Assembly (NCBI RefSeq): GCF_007896435.1
Contig: NZ_VCBL01000001.1
Span: 1,021,345 to 1,085,344 of the forward strand
DNA length: 64,000 nt
Direction: 5' to 3'
DNA from: Rummeliibacillus suwonensis
GTDB taxonomy: Bacteria > Bacillota > Bacilli > Bacillales_A > Planococcaceae
The notes under the pieces are model-generated. The model saw only the letters and a program-made list of their open reading frames with translations. It did not search any database and was not told the origin of the DNA. Within the stretch, counting starts at the first letter, position 1, and every line of letters begins with the position of its first letter. Below are positions 28,753 to 37,856 of this stretch, piece after piece. Both the position numbers and the translations under genes were made by a program.

Positions 28753-29436
28753 TTAAGCATCAAATGGAGGTTGGAATATACGCGGTGTGGATGGACGTGT
28801 TCTTGGTGTAAATGTTTGTGCTTGCGTTTCTGGTTGTGGAGTTGGAGGTGGAGCTCCATTTCCACCAAACCTAAACCTCATTGGTCTTCTTTGTTGTGTA
28901 TCGCCATTTTGTGCAGGGCCGGCCGCATTTGTTGGACCATTAGCGTTAGGAATAGATCGGAAACCTTTGTAAAGTCTATAGAGGGCAGGAAGATTCTGGA
29001 ACATAGGCGAGATTTGTTTGACCATAGGCGTAAATTTCTGAGCAGTATTGAATAATTGATCAGCTGTATTTAAGTATTGTTCTATTTTGGCAAAGCCCCC
29101 CAGCGCACCGGCTCCTCCAACCGCAGCTGCAGCTCCAGTTGCTTCGGCAGCCCCAGCAAAATTCCCCGCTGAATCAGCAGCCCTTGCGGCTCCGCCGGCA
29201 AAGTTCCCAGCAGCTCTCGCCATACTTGCAAAATTCCCACCACCTCCGCCACCTCTTGCAAAATTTTGAGCAGCATTATTGATAGCTCTAGGTATAGCTT
29301 GTGGTGGTCCGCCAAAATTTCCAACGGCTCTAGTAGGTGGAACGGGCATAGGTCGCATCATTTGTTGCATTCCATACGGATTAAAACCTCTTTGAAATGA
29401 GGAGTTACCATATGGGAAAAAAGATGGGTAAACCAT
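28753..29436 (-). CDS. yqfQ: YqfQ/VrrA-like low-complexity protein
   Basis: 227 residues. The N-terminus is rich in Pro, Gly and Phe (YPSFFPYGNSSFQRGFNPYG). The centre is built from imperfect Ala/Gly repeats around GNFAGGAARAADSAGNFAG. A helical stretch follows (AKIEQYLNTADQLFNTAQKF), then a Pro/Thr/Gln-rich tail. The position between ispH and cshB matches B. subtilis yqfQ and B. anthracis vrrA, linked to spores but of unclear function. Ribosome site AAAGGAGAAT. An antisense open frame across the repeats is a composition artefact. Confidence 0.82.
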   Translation of the reverse strand: MVYPSFFPYGNSSFQRGFNPYGMQQMMRPMPVPPTRAVGNFGGPPQAIPRAINNAAQNFARGGGGGGNFASMARAAGNFAGGAARAADSAGNFAGAAEATGAAAAVGGAGALGGFAKIEQYLNTADQLFNTAQKFTPMVKQISPMFQNLPALYRLYKGFRSIPNANGPTNAAGPAQNGDTQQRRPMRFRFGGNGAPPPTPQPETQAQTFTPRTRPSTPRIFQPPFDA

Positions 29437-29722
29437 AAGATTCTCCTTTCATGTTTTCAAGATAAAATCAAATTTACACAAGGCAAAGAACGATCTAACT
29501 TGTTTGACATATTGGTTAAGTCAATCTGAGTTATCCTCTGTTATTTCATATGAGAGAAGTGAAAAAGAGGTTTTAAATACTCATTAAAGTGATGACAAAA
29601 GAGTACATAGGAAAAATCACCAAAGGAATTGACGAATGCCTTATTAATAGATATGATATGCAAATGGTCTAATGAATGCGAATCGTGTTACAATGATTGA
29701 AGGAAGTTAGGAGGGACAATTG

Positions 29723-31021
29723 ATGTCCAAATATACAGATTATAATTTTCAGCCTTTTTTACGAGAGGCTATTCAAAAGTTAGGCTTTACAGAGCCAACA
29801 CCCATTCAAAAAGAAATGATCCCACTTATTTTAAAAGGAAAAAGTGCGATCGGACAAGCACACACTGGTACAGGAAAGACGCATAGTTTTTTAATCCCGA
29901 TTGTAGAACGTATTCGTCAAGACAAACAGGAAGTGCAAGCTGTAATTGCAGCTCCAACACGTGAATTAGCTATGCAAATTAATGTGGAATTGCACAAGTT
30001 AATAGAAGAAACCGATATTCAAGCAAAACTATTTATTGGAGGTACTGACAAACAGCGTTCAATTGATAAGCTAAAAACACAGCCGCAAATTGTCGTTGGT
30101 ACACCAGGACGAATTCGTGATTTAGTGAACGAAAAGGCGTTGCTTGTTCATACAGCATCTATTCTTGTCATTGATGAAGCGGATCTTGCCTTTGACATGG
30201 GCTTTATAGAGGATATTGATCAATTTGCATCACAAATGCCAGAAACTCTTGAAATGTTTGTTTTCTCTGCAACAGTACCTGAAAGCTTACAACCATTTTT
30301 GAAAAAATATATGGAATCACCTGTTCACATTCAGATGGATGATAAAAAGCCTGTAGCGGAAAACTTAGATTTCTATCTTATTCCGACTCGTAGTAAATCA
30401 AGAAACCAAAAATTATTAGAGATAATGGAAGCCATAAATCCCTATTTGGCCATTATTTTTACGAATACCCGTAAACAAGCGGAATATGTTGCTGATTTTC
30501 TTACGACGAATGGTTATCGTGTGGGTCGTGTTCATGGAGATCTTACGCCCCGTGACCGCAAAAAAATGATGAAACAAATACGTGATCTCGAATTCCAATA
30601 TATTGTTGCGACAGATTTAGCTGCTCGTGGTATCGATATTCCTGGCGTCAGCCATGTCATAAATTATGAATTACCAACAGATTTAGAGTTTTTCATCCAT
30701 CGCGTAGGTCGAACAGCACGTGCTGGCAATAAGGGACTAGCCATAACTATTTTCGAACCATCTGATGAAGATGCCATTGCACGCGTTGAAAATATGGGAA
30801 TTCCATTCCAAGCAAAAGACATTAAAAATGAAGAAATTGTGGATATGAAAGACCGCCATCAACGTCAAAAACGTGAAAGAAAAGAAGACGAAATCGACAA
30901 AATCGCAAAAGCACGCGTTCGTAAACCAAAAAAAGTAAAACCGGGCTATAAACGAAATATGCGATGGGAAATGGAAAAAATCAAGAAAAAAGAAAGACGT
31001 AAACGTAGTCGCAATCGTTAA
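29723..31021 (+). CDS. cshB: DEAD-box RNA helicase CshB
   Basis: 432 residues. Q motif TEPTPIQKEMIP, Walker A QAHTGTGKTHSF, DEAD variant VIDEADLAFDMGF, SAT motif FVFSATVP, and in domain 2 HGDLTPRDRKK, VATDLAARGIDIPGV and HRVGRTARAG. The tail is very basic (KPKKVKPGYKRNMRW, KKKERRKRSRNR). It acts in ribosome assembly and cold adaptation. TAGGAGGGACAATTG precedes ATG 29723, preferred over the TTG at 29720. It is co-directional with nfo, 23 nt downstream. Confidence 0.94.
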   Translation: MSKYTDYNFQPFLREAIQKLGFTEPTPIQKEMIPLILKGKSAIGQAHTGTGKTHSFLIPIVERIRQDKQEVQAVIAAPTRELAMQINVELHKLIEETDIQAKLFIGGTDKQRSIDKLKTQPQIVVGTPGRIRDLVNEKALLVHTASILVIDEADLAFDMGFIEDIDQFASQMPETLEMFVFSATVPESLQPFLKKYMESPVHIQMDDKKPVAENLDFYLIPTRSKSRNQKLLEIMEAINPYLAIIFTNTRKQAEYVADFLTTNGYRVGRVHGDLTPRDRKKMMKQIRDLEFQYIVATDLAARGIDIPGVSHVINYELPTDLEFFIHRVGRTARAGNKGLAITIFEPSDEDAIARVENMGIPFQAKDIKNEEIVDMKDRHQRQKRERKEDEIDKIAKARVRKPKKVKPGYKRNMRWEMEKIKKKERRKRSRNR

Positions 31022-31044
31022 CATTAGAAAGGAGATCTTAGAAC

Positions 31045-31935
31045 ATGCTTATTGGTTCTCATGTATCAATGAGTGGCAAAAAAATGCTTCTCGCATCAAG
31101 TGAAGAAGCTGCTTCTTATGGAGCAACTACTTTCATGATTTATACAGGTGCACCACAAAACACGCGTAGAAAACCTATTGAAGAATTGAATATTGAAGCA
31201 GGTTTAGCACATATGAAAGAACATGGTTTATCGAATATCGTTGTGCATGCGCCATATATTATTAATATCGCTAACACAACGAAGCCAGAGGTCTTTGCAC
31301 TTGGTGTAGATTTTTTGCAAAAAGAAATTGAACGTACAGCTGCAATCGGTGCAACACAAATTGTATTGCATCCAGGTGCTCATGTTGGTGCAGGTGCCGA
31401 TGTAGGAATTGCAAAAATCATCGAAGGCTTAAATGAGGTCTTATCAACTGATTATCCGGTTCAAATTGCGTTAGAAACAATGGCTGGCAAGGGATCTGAA
31501 TGTGGTCGGACATTTGAAGAATTAGCCAAAATTATAGATGGTGTCACCAATAATGAACGCTTATCTATATGTTATGATACATGCCATACACATGATGCAG
31601 GATATGATATCATAAATGATTTTGACGGCGTTTTAGATCATTTTGACAAAGTCATTGGCGTTGATCGCATCAAAGTTCTACATATCAATGATAGTAAAAA
31701 TGTTTGTGGCGCTGCAAAGGACCGCCACGAAAACATTGGCTTCGGATATATCGGCTTTGAAGCATTGAATCGTATCGCACATCATGAGGCATTTACAGAA
31801 ATCCCTAAAATCCTTGAAACACCATGGGTTGGCACAGATGCTAAACACAAAAAAGCCCCATATGCTTATGAAATCGAAATGCTCCAATCCCAAAAGTTTA
31901 TGCCTGAAAAAATTGACGCATTACGTGGAGAATAA
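31045..31935 (+). CDS. nfo: Endonuclease IV (AP endonuclease)
   Basis: 296 residues of the trinuclear-zinc TIM barrel: [79 protein letters not shown]. It cleaves abasic sites for base-excision repair. RBS AAAGGAG. In B. subtilis the next gene is yqfT; here about 8 kb of accessory genes intervene before the yqfT-like gene at 39848. Confidence 0.95.
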   Translation: MLIGSHVSMSGKKMLLASSEEAASYGATTFMIYTGAPQNTRRKPIEELNIEAGLAHMKEHGLSNIVVHAPYIINIANTTKPEVFALGVDFLQKEIERTAAIGATQIVLHPGAHVGAGADVGIAKIIEGLNEVLSTDYPVQIALETMAGKGSECGRTFEELAKIIDGVTNNERLSICYDTCHTHDAGYDIINDFDGVLDHFDKVIGVDRIKVLHINDSKNVCGAAKDRHENIGFGYIGFEALNRIAHHEAFTEIPKILETPWVGTDAKHKKAPYAYEIEMLQSQKFMPEKIDALRGE

Positions 31936-31943
31936 AAATTAAA

Positions 31944-31990
31944 AAAGCCATTCCATTTGTTATAATAATTGCAAATGGAATGGCTTTTAA
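31944..31990 (+). terminator. Terminator after nfo
   Basis: AAGCCATTCCATTTG and CAAATGGAATGGCTT form a perfect 15-bp stem, then T residues. Confidence 0.92.
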
Positions 31991-32144
31991 TACTTTAGTA
32001 TAGGGTTTAAATACATGCAGGTCGCATTATTAATGATATACATAATATTGAGTCAAATATACTCGATTTTCAATGCAAATTCCAAATGGAGTAGAGTTAA
32101 AATTTTATTACTATGAATATATTAACAATCATTTTTAAATTTCA

Positions 32145-33527
32145 TTATGTTCTTTTCAAAAACAGTGAAAGTACAAAATTAATAAGAGCTAAAACCAAAC
32201 TAATCGTGAAAACAAATGAAGAACCTGTTGCTACCGCGTTTGGTAAATCGTTTGCTACAGTAGCTAGATAGCTATTTTTTTGTGCAGAGAAAAGTGAAAC
32301 CATCACAGCAATTCCAATGGCTCCAGATACTTGTTGAGCTGTTTGTGTAATAGCGATACCATCCGGATAGAATTGCTTTGGTAATGCATTTAATGTATTG
32401 GTTTGTACAGAAGCAAGTACCATACCGATACCAAGCATCATCACAATATGTGTGATCACCATCATCCATAAAGCAGTTTCTGTCCCATACATTGCATATA
32501 AACTATAGCCAATGACAACAAGGACTGTTCCAGGAGTGATGACAGCACGAGGACCATATTGATCAAATAGTCGTCCTATAGTTGGAGCTAGAATACAGTT
32601 CAATAAACTACCAGGTAACATGATTAAACCTGTTACAAATGCTGAGACTAAGAGTGCCATTTGCATATACATAGGTAATACGACAAGCATTGATAACATA
32701 TTTAAAAATGTAATGATATTCATGAGAACTCCTAATACAAACATCGGATATTTAAATGCTATTAAATTCAACATTGGATGATCCATTTTTGTTTGACGAA
32801 TAGCGAAAAGAATGAGCGCAATTAGACCAATAATGGTAGTTGCAAATACGGTTGCACTTGCCCATCCAATATCTCCGCCAATACTGACTCCATATACGAC
32901 TCCTCCAAAACCGATCGTTGATAATACTACAGAAATAATATCAATGGATACTTTTTGGACATCATTGACATTTGGGACATAGTAATACCCGAAGATTATG
33001 GAGAATAATAAGAATGGGACTGTAAACCAGAAAATCCAGTGCCAAGATAACGTATCTAAAATGATCCCAGCTAAGGTAGGACCAAACGCTGGTCCGGCTA
33101 AAATAACTAAACCCATGATCCCCATAGCACCACCACGTTTCGTTGGCGGGAAAATCGTAAAAATAACATTTTGTGTTAATGGTAAAATAATAGCAAGTCC
33201 AGCTGCTTGAATAACGCGCGCTGTTAACAATAGACTGAAAACGGGTGCTAAAGCTGCAAGAACAGTTCCAACAATAGAGAAGATTAATGACACCATAAAC
33301 ATTTGGCGAGTGGTGAACTTTTGCATTAAAATTCCAGTTACAGGCACTAAAATACCAAGGGTTAAAAAATAGCCTGTTGCTAACCATTGGATAGTTGTAG
33401 TGTCTGCATGGAATATCTTACTTAGATCTCCCAATGCTATATTTAAAGCTGTTTCACTAAATAATCCAACAAATCCAGCTACTAAAAGTGCAGCCATTAT
33501 TGGGCCAGTTTTAATTTTTTTATTCAC
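32145..33527 (-). CDS. MFS drug exporter, DHA2 family (LmrB/EmrB-like)
   Basis: 460 residues with about 14 hydrophobic helices. Markers are [13 protein letters not shown] in TM1, TTIQWLATGYFLTLGILVPV in TM2-3, RVIQAAGLAIILPL and motif C-like LAGPAFGPTLAGIIL. It resembles B. subtilis LmrB and MdtP, proton-driven exporters of lincomycin, puromycin and similar drugs; the substrate here is unknown. A repressor remnant and an LmrA-like operator lie just upstream, so the gene may now be constitutive. Confidence 0.88.
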   Translation of the reverse strand: MNKKIKTGPIMAALLVAGFVGLFSETALNIALGDLSKIFHADTTTIQWLATGYFLTLGILVPVTGILMQKFTTRQMFMVSLIFSIVGTVLAALAPVFSLLLTARVIQAAGLAIILPLTQNVIFTIFPPTKRGGAMGIMGLVILAGPAFGPTLAGIILDTLSWHWIFWFTVPFLLFSIIFGYYYVPNVNDVQKVSIDIISVVLSTIGFGGVVYGVSIGGDIGWASATVFATTIIGLIALILFAIRQTKMDHPMLNLIAFKYPMFVLGVLMNIITFLNMLSMLVVLPMYMQMALLVSAFVTGLIMLPGSLLNCILAPTIGRLFDQYGPRAVITPGTVLVVIGYSLYAMYGTETALWMMVITHIVMMLGIGMVLASVQTNTLNALPKQFYPDGIAITQTAQQVSGAIGIAVMVSLFSAQKNSYLATVANDLPNAVATGSSFVFTISLVLALINFVLSLFLKRT

Positions 33528-33627
33528 TCATAAGGCTCCTTCAATAATTTTGGTAGTTAATTTGAAATTCCTTTTAAGGGTTCAGCAGCAGCTTTTTTTG
33601 TTAAGCAAAGCAATACATAATGATTGA

Positions 33628-33777
33628 TCATTCTTCTTTACCATTCGAAAAATGATAATAAAGTGAACCTTGGGTAATATTGCATTCTTTTATGATTTCA
33701 TTAAAATCAACACCTTTATATCCTTTTAGCTGAAAAAGTTTTTTCGCGATGTTGATTATCAGCGATTTTGTTTCCAT
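33628..33777 (-). pseudogene. Truncated TetR-family repressor (LmrA/YxaF-like N-terminus)
   Basis: Minus-strand frame METKSLIINIAKKLFQLKGY, then KGVDFNEIIKECNITQGSLY and YHFSNGKEE, ending at a TGA. This is a complete TetR DNA-binding domain (49 residues) followed by an early stop where homologs continue (YYHFPxGKEEL). The next 100 nt run straight to the exporter start, so the ligand-binding domain has been deleted, not just frameshifted. Position and HTH sequence match repressors of LmrB-type exporters. Confidence 0.78.
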
Positions 33778-33794
33778 TTAGTTAGTACACCCCC

Positions 33795-33816
33795 ATCATA
33801 CCAACTGGTCTATTTT
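33795..33816 (-). promoter_or_regulatory. Candidate LmrA/YxaF-type operator
   Basis: On the minus strand AAAATAGACCAGTTGGTATGAT lies 18-39 nt before the tetR remnant. It resembles the B. subtilis LmrA/YxaF box (ATAGACCRGTCACTAT) in its first half. It probably remained after repressor truncation. The box consensus is recalled. Confidence 0.5.
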
Positions 33817-33964
33817 TCACTATAGCAAAAAATTTTTCTTTGATGTAAGTGTTTTTTTCTCGTATATATGTGATTTCACAATTTGGACAAAAAATTTGGA
33901 TGAAAAAAGCCTTCGCTCCAATCCATATAGATGAGAATTAATAATAGGGAGTTTTTTTACCAGG

Positions 33965-34327
33965 CGTGTTGATTATCCAATTTAATCCATGAAAATAGGG
34001 GGATTTGTTGATTGCAGCGAAGGCTTGCTCGCTTTCCCGCGGGCGAATGCTGGGGGCAACAGGATGTTGGTCACGGAGTCGTTGCCACAGGACGTGGCGC
34101 ACTACAACTCTGTTCCTTAATCGCTACGCTGCGGGGTCTCATCTATTCGCTTTTCCCGCGGGACATTGAATTGGCTTCATCGAATCAACACCGCACGAAG
34201 GAAATGCGCATGCATTTTCGAGGACTCGAGCAAGCCGCAGCGAAGATCTATATAAATGTTCTTAAAAATACAGAGTTTTTCAAAAGCTATGCCAAACAGA
34301 CACCCCTAATTTTGTCAAATCAACACG
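33965..34327. repeat. MITE-like repeat family B, copy 2
   Basis: A 363-bp element, inverted relative to the copy at 13491-13852, with the same perfect 10-bp ends CGTGTTGATT / AATCAACACG. Shared interior blocks include GGATGTTGGTCACGGAGTCG, GTTGCCACAGGACGTGGCGC and CGCATGCATTTTCGAGGACT. It forms the left boundary of the LXG toxin locus. The 363-nt open frame at 34012-34374 is an artefact of this repeat. Confidence 0.85.
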
Positions 34328-34466
34328 CGTGTTTTTTTACGTTTATACTCACATCACATGTGTTGATTTTATAAAATTTTGATAGGTGAGAAAAATGTAA
34401 AAACATTAGGATGTCTTTCATGCACATTATTCGAATACTCGCTATCTTAGACCTAAACATTTTGCA

Positions 34467-34505
34467 AAACACTTGTCCTTTTAAATAAAAGAACAGGTGT
34501 TTTTA
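34467..34505 (+). terminator. Hairpin upstream of the LXG locus
   Basis: AACACTTGTCCTTTTA pairs with AAAAGAACAGGTGTTTTT. No gene directly upstream on the plus strand needs it; it may be a relic terminator of deleted sequence. 34328-34466 shows nothing else. Confidence 0.7.
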
Positions 34506-34590
34506 CGGGCAGTTGATTCCCCCAACCTATCCTTCTCGTTTTTCCCTAAACCTTGAGATGGGGGTCTTACTGCCCGTTAACGCGGGATGA
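34501..34590 (-). repeat. Omega-RNA-like repeat family C, 5' half only
   Basis: Reverse complement reads ATCCCGCGTTAACGGGCAGT, AAGACCCCCATCTCAAGGTT, GAGAAGG and CAACTGCCCGTAAAAA, nearly identical to the copy at 39579-39725. It stops before the second hairpin and tail. It sits about 185 bp before the LXG operon. Confidence 0.75.
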
Positions 34591-34774
34591 AAAATTACAA
34601 ATGCACCAAAACATGAAAATGGATAGGATAATTTACATATGCAAAATGTTTTAGATAGGAATATTATAATTAGCAAAATAAAGTCTAAAGTTCTGTTATT
34701 TGGAAAACTATTGATTTATGAAGTGTAAATGTTGGAAAATAATACATATGGCGATTTTGAAGGTAGGTGTGAAT

Positions 34775-35188
34775 TTGGATAAAGCGGAACTAATTAGCAG
34801 AAGATCTGCTTTGCAAGGACAAATAGCTCAAAAAAGGCAACAAATTACTATTTTAAATGGTAAAATTGAGCGTCTTAAATCAGCAAAAGCACAACTAATT
34901 GATGTCATAAATGAAAGTAGCCATTATGAAAGGAAAATTCAAAGTTTAGACATAGATACAACACTTTGGAAGGGTATTACGAAAAATAAATATGAAAATG
35001 TAAAGCATAATATCGGACAATCCTTAGGAGATTATAATCAAAGTTTGCAAAGTATAGAAGATAGCATGGAAGAGGAAATTGTGAGATTGTCCAATCAGCT
35101 ACAACTTTGTTATGAAGATATTTTTTCTTTACAATCTAGTATTTCAAGTCTCAGTCATTCTATTGAAATATCGGCGAAAGAAGGATGA
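34775..35188 (+). CDS. DUF5082-like helical LXG-associated protein
   Basis: About 137 residues, almost wholly alpha-helical coiled coil (SALQGQIAQKRQQITILNGK, SLGDYNQSLQSIEDSMEEE). It resembles B. subtilis YwqH (DUF5082), encoded directly before LXG toxins. Such small partners bind the LXG domain and target the toxin to the type VIIb secretion machine. Start TTG 34775, 5 nt after AGGTAGGTG, fits best; GTG 34769 and ATG 34748/34718 are alternatives. First gene of a seven-gene co-directional operon. Confidence 0.7.
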   Translation: MDKAELISRRSALQGQIAQKRQQITILNGKIERLKSAKAQLIDVINESSHYERKIQSLDIDTTLWKGITKNKYENVKHNIGQSLGDYNQSLQSIEDSMEEEIVRLSNQLQLCYEDIFSLQSSISSLSHSIEISAKEG

Positions 35189-35195
35189 ATAATCT

Positions 35196-35471
35196 ATGGG
35201 AGAAATCTCGATCAATAAATTAGTATTTGATTCAACGGTTAAGGAGATTAAAAATGCTAAATCTGTTTTAGAAGGTGTTAAAATACCAAGGCATCAATTC
35301 AAAATGACAGATGTAAGCAGCATAGAAGAACAACTAAAGGTCATAGAGGATTTAAAAAATGTATTAAGCTTATATGACCAATTTTTGGGAACAGATCTGA
35401 CCAAGTTACAAACTATAGGAGATTCTATGATACAGCACGATGAGCATCTAGCAAACCAAATAAAAAAATAA
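35196..35471 (+). CDS. DUF5344-like small helical LXG partner (WXG100-like size)
   Basis: 91 residues predicted as a helical hairpin (VFDSTVKEIKNAKSVLEGVK; EEQLKVIEDLKNVLSLYDQF). Size and place, 7 nt after the DUF5082-like gene and before the LXG gene, match B. subtilis YwqI (DUF5344). I see no WXG motif. The likely role is co-secretion or targeting of the LXG protein; this is inferred from family context. Confidence 0.68.
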   Translation: MGEISINKLVFDSTVKEIKNAKSVLEGVKIPRHQFKMTDVSSIEEQLKVIEDLKNVLSLYDQFLGTDLTKLQTIGDSMIQHDEHLANQIKK

Positions 35472-35495
35472 TGAAGATGCTAGGAGTTGAAATGC

Positions 35496-37076
35496 ATGAA
35501 GATAGCGATGGAAGAATTGCTAGATCTTCAATTCGATTTAAAGAGTAGTGTGGAGAATATCACTGCCAAATTAGATACAGTTAAACAAAAAACAAATAAC
35601 ATAAGCAAAATGCATTCGTTTCAAGGAGTAACTGCAGATACAACGAAACAATATTTTCAGAATGTTCACGGACAAATAATAATGGATTTACAAGAAACTA
35701 CGCGACATGTATTGGAAAATTATTCAAAAATGATTTATGCATTTCAGCAAATGGTGGATGTGGATTCTAATGCTATTCTAACAAAAGAATATTTAATCGA
35801 TTTAAATAAAGAAGTAAAAACATTAGAAAATAGCATGAAGGATATACATCATGAAGGACAACAAATCATAACAAGCGTGTCAGATATCATCAGCTTACAG
35901 CCACCAGTCATTTCAATGTTTATCGACAATATGGGCAACTCAGAGAAGTATATACAAGATGTTAAGGAAAGATATCATCATTTTAATCAAAAGGGATTAC
36001 AGATCGTTAACGATTCCAAACAAGATGTAGAAAAAGTGATGCAGAAAATTAGACAGCTTACTACAAATAGCATAGCATCGTCCAATAATTTTCCTAAACT
36101 CAATTCAAAAGATATTGAAAACATACAAATCGAATGGGCAACCATGACTGTGGGAATGTTGGCTGGCATGAAGAGCTTTGAAAAGGTATTAAAAAATATT
36201 AATAAGGCAAACACACTAATGACTGCCGCAGCACAGTTATATATTTATTTTAACCTAGATGAAGCATCTCGAAGAAAGTTGAAAAATTTGGGTAGCCATG
36301 CTTTAACAAAAGAACAATATCGAAATCTTAATAATTTACTTTTAAATACCACTTTATATAAATTCAAAGTAAAGGAATTTATGCATCATTTAGGGGAATT
36401 TAAAACAAAGGCATTCACAAAGGATAATTATAAAATATTAAGAAATAGCTTGGAGGTATATGGAAAAGAACGTGGTAAGCTTGCGATGCTGCGAGAATAT
36501 GATAAATTATTTGGATTAGAAAAATATAGAAAGTTTATAAAGCTCTCCGCTTCGAAAAAAGTTATAAGAATGGCTACAACATTTGGGGATGAATTTGCAG
36601 GAAAAAAATATAAAGCAACCAAAAAGACGATCAAATCGTTACCAAACTGGAAAAATCCTAAAATTGCTTATAAAAATGCAACAGAAAGTTTTAAAGAAGG
36701 TACTAAGGGTATGAATTTACTGGGGAAAAGTATGAAAGGTGTAGGAAAAGGATTAGGACCCCTAGGCGTAGGAATTGTTGCTGCGGACAATTATAAAACT
36801 TACAAAGGAGATACCCAAAAAGTTGTTGTGGGTACAGTTGTTGATACAGCGTTTAGCTCAGGGGCTGCAGCTGCAGGAGCAACTGTGGGTTCAATGTTAT
36901 TTCCTCCAATAGGAACAGTTGTTGGAGCTGTAACAGGAGTATTGGTTAGTTCAACTGTAAATGGAAAGTATGGAAAACCTCCAAAAAGTATAACGGATCA
37001 CACTAAAGATCTAGTTAATAAAGGAGTGAATTCTTTTGAAAATTTTGGAAAGTCTGTTGTTAAATTTTTTAAATAA
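35496..37076 (+). CDS. LXG-domain type VII secretion toxin with glycine-zipper C-terminus
   Basis: 526 residues. The N-terminal LXG domain (about 1-200) carries MEELLDLQFDLKSSVENI, then FQGVTADTTKQYFQNVHGQI in place of the usual FxGxxxxAIKxYFxxVH. A helical middle region is followed from about 405 by Gly/Ala-rich membrane-compatible sequence: GKGLGPLGVGIVAADN, SSGAAAAGATVGSML, PPIGTVVGAVTGVLVSS. I see no nuclease, deaminase or ADP-ribosyltransferase residues. Known LXG toxins with such ends (S. aureus TspA, Streptococcus TelE) damage membranes. ATG 35496, 10 nt after GGAG, is preferred over TTG 35487. No type VII core genes (essC, yukD) occur in the window. Confidence 0.82.
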   Translation: MKIAMEELLDLQFDLKSSVENITAKLDTVKQKTNNISKMHSFQGVTADTTKQYFQNVHGQIIMDLQETTRHVLENYSKMIYAFQQMVDVDSNAILTKEYLIDLNKEVKTLENSMKDIHHEGQQIITSVSDIISLQPPVISMFIDNMGNSEKYIQDVKERYHHFNQKGLQIVNDSKQDVEKVMQKIRQLTTNSIASSNNFPKLNSKDIENIQIEWATMTVGMLAGMKSFEKVLKNINKANTLMTAAAQLYIYFNLDEASRRKLKNLGSHALTKEQYRNLNNLLLNTTLYKFKVKEFMHHLGEFKTKAFTKDNYKILRNSLEVYGKERGKLAMLREYDKLFGLEKYRKFIKLSASKKVIRMATTFGDEFAGKKYKATKKTIKSLPNWKNPKIAYKNATESFKEGTKGMNLLGKSMKGVGKGLGPLGVGIVAADNYKTYKGDTQKVVVGTVVDTAFSSGAAAAGATVGSMLFPPIGTVVGAVTGVLVSSTVNGKYGKPPKSITDHTKDLVNKGVNSFENFGKSVVKFFK

Positions 37077-37089
37077 AAGGAGTGGAAAA

Positions 37090-37785
37090 ATGGGACGTTT
37101 AGCAGAAAATAATAAGCAGGTTGTGTTAAAAAATGATCGATTTTCAATATCAATCATGAAACATAATATTTTTGTATTATTACTAGTATCGGGCTTTTTT
37201 GTTGGATTGGCTTTAATAGTGGCAAATGCAAATACTGTAGGATGGGAAAACCTTTCTAGTATATGGCATTCGGTTTTCTATGTCGAAGCATTATTATTTG
37301 CATTACAAATAATAATTCTATTTGTTTGTCGTAGAGAGAACATATTTAACCAAAAAGTATTAATTCTTGGAATGGTATTATTTCTTTACAAGTTTTCAAT
37401 TGACCCGTTTATCACTATTTCAATGTTCTTGATGGATGATGGGATTTTTGAACAGTATGTTATTTATTTATGGGGGATTATTTTGGTAGGGATAATGTTT
37501 CAAATTATGATCTTAATTAGAATGAAGAATAATATATCTGAGAAATCTGATAAAAAACCTTCCAAAAAAGTTTTTTGGTTCCCAGTGCTATTTTTATTGG
37601 TATCTCTAACTGGAATGGTAGTAAAAAACGGTATGGGGGAATTTGAGAATCATTTTTTTATTTTCATAGGGACAGTTATATACATAGGTGTATTAATTGG
37701 AGTTTGTGAGTATATTGAAGTTGCTAAAACTATATTTCGTAAGCAAAAGCCAATAACTAGAACTGGCAAAAAAGCTAAAAAATAA
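37090..37785 (+). CDS. Polytopic membrane protein, candidate immunity protein 1
   Basis: 231 residues with about six hydrophobic helices (FVLLLVSGFFVGLALIVA, SVFYVEALLFALQIIILFV, VFWFPVLFLLVSLTGMVV, FFIFIGTVIYIGVLIGV). It shares the block ANTVGWENLSSIWH with the next gene's product. ATG 37090 follows AAAAGGAGTGG, 13 nt after the toxin stop; the upstream extension overlaps the toxin. A membrane protein directly behind a membrane-acting LXG toxin is the expected immunity arrangement, though no function is proven and I do not recognise the family. Confidence 0.68.
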   Translation: MGRLAENNKQVVLKNDRFSISIMKHNIFVLLLVSGFFVGLALIVANANTVGWENLSSIWHSVFYVEALLFALQIIILFVCRRENIFNQKVLILGMVLFLYKFSIDPFITISMFLMDDGIFEQYVIYLWGIILVGIMFQIMILIRMKNNISEKSDKKPSKKVFWFPVLFLLVSLTGMVVKNGMGEFENHFFIFIGTVIYIGVLIGVCEYIEVAKTIFRKQKPITRTGKKAKK

Positions 37786-37856
37786 TTTACTGCATCTAAT
37801 AGGAGGATTTAAAATTGTGTAATATATTTTTAAAATAAAAAATTAGAGGTGTCTAT

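Noticed and set aside
29087-29269. Plus-strand Ala/Pro-rich open frame opposite yqfQ
   Set aside because: Artefact of reading the complement of Gly/Ala codon repeats; yqfQ has synteny and a ribosome site.
34012-34374. 120-codon open frame before the LXG locus
   Set aside because: It lies within and just beyond repeat family B copy 2; the frame is not kept as a protein in copy 1.
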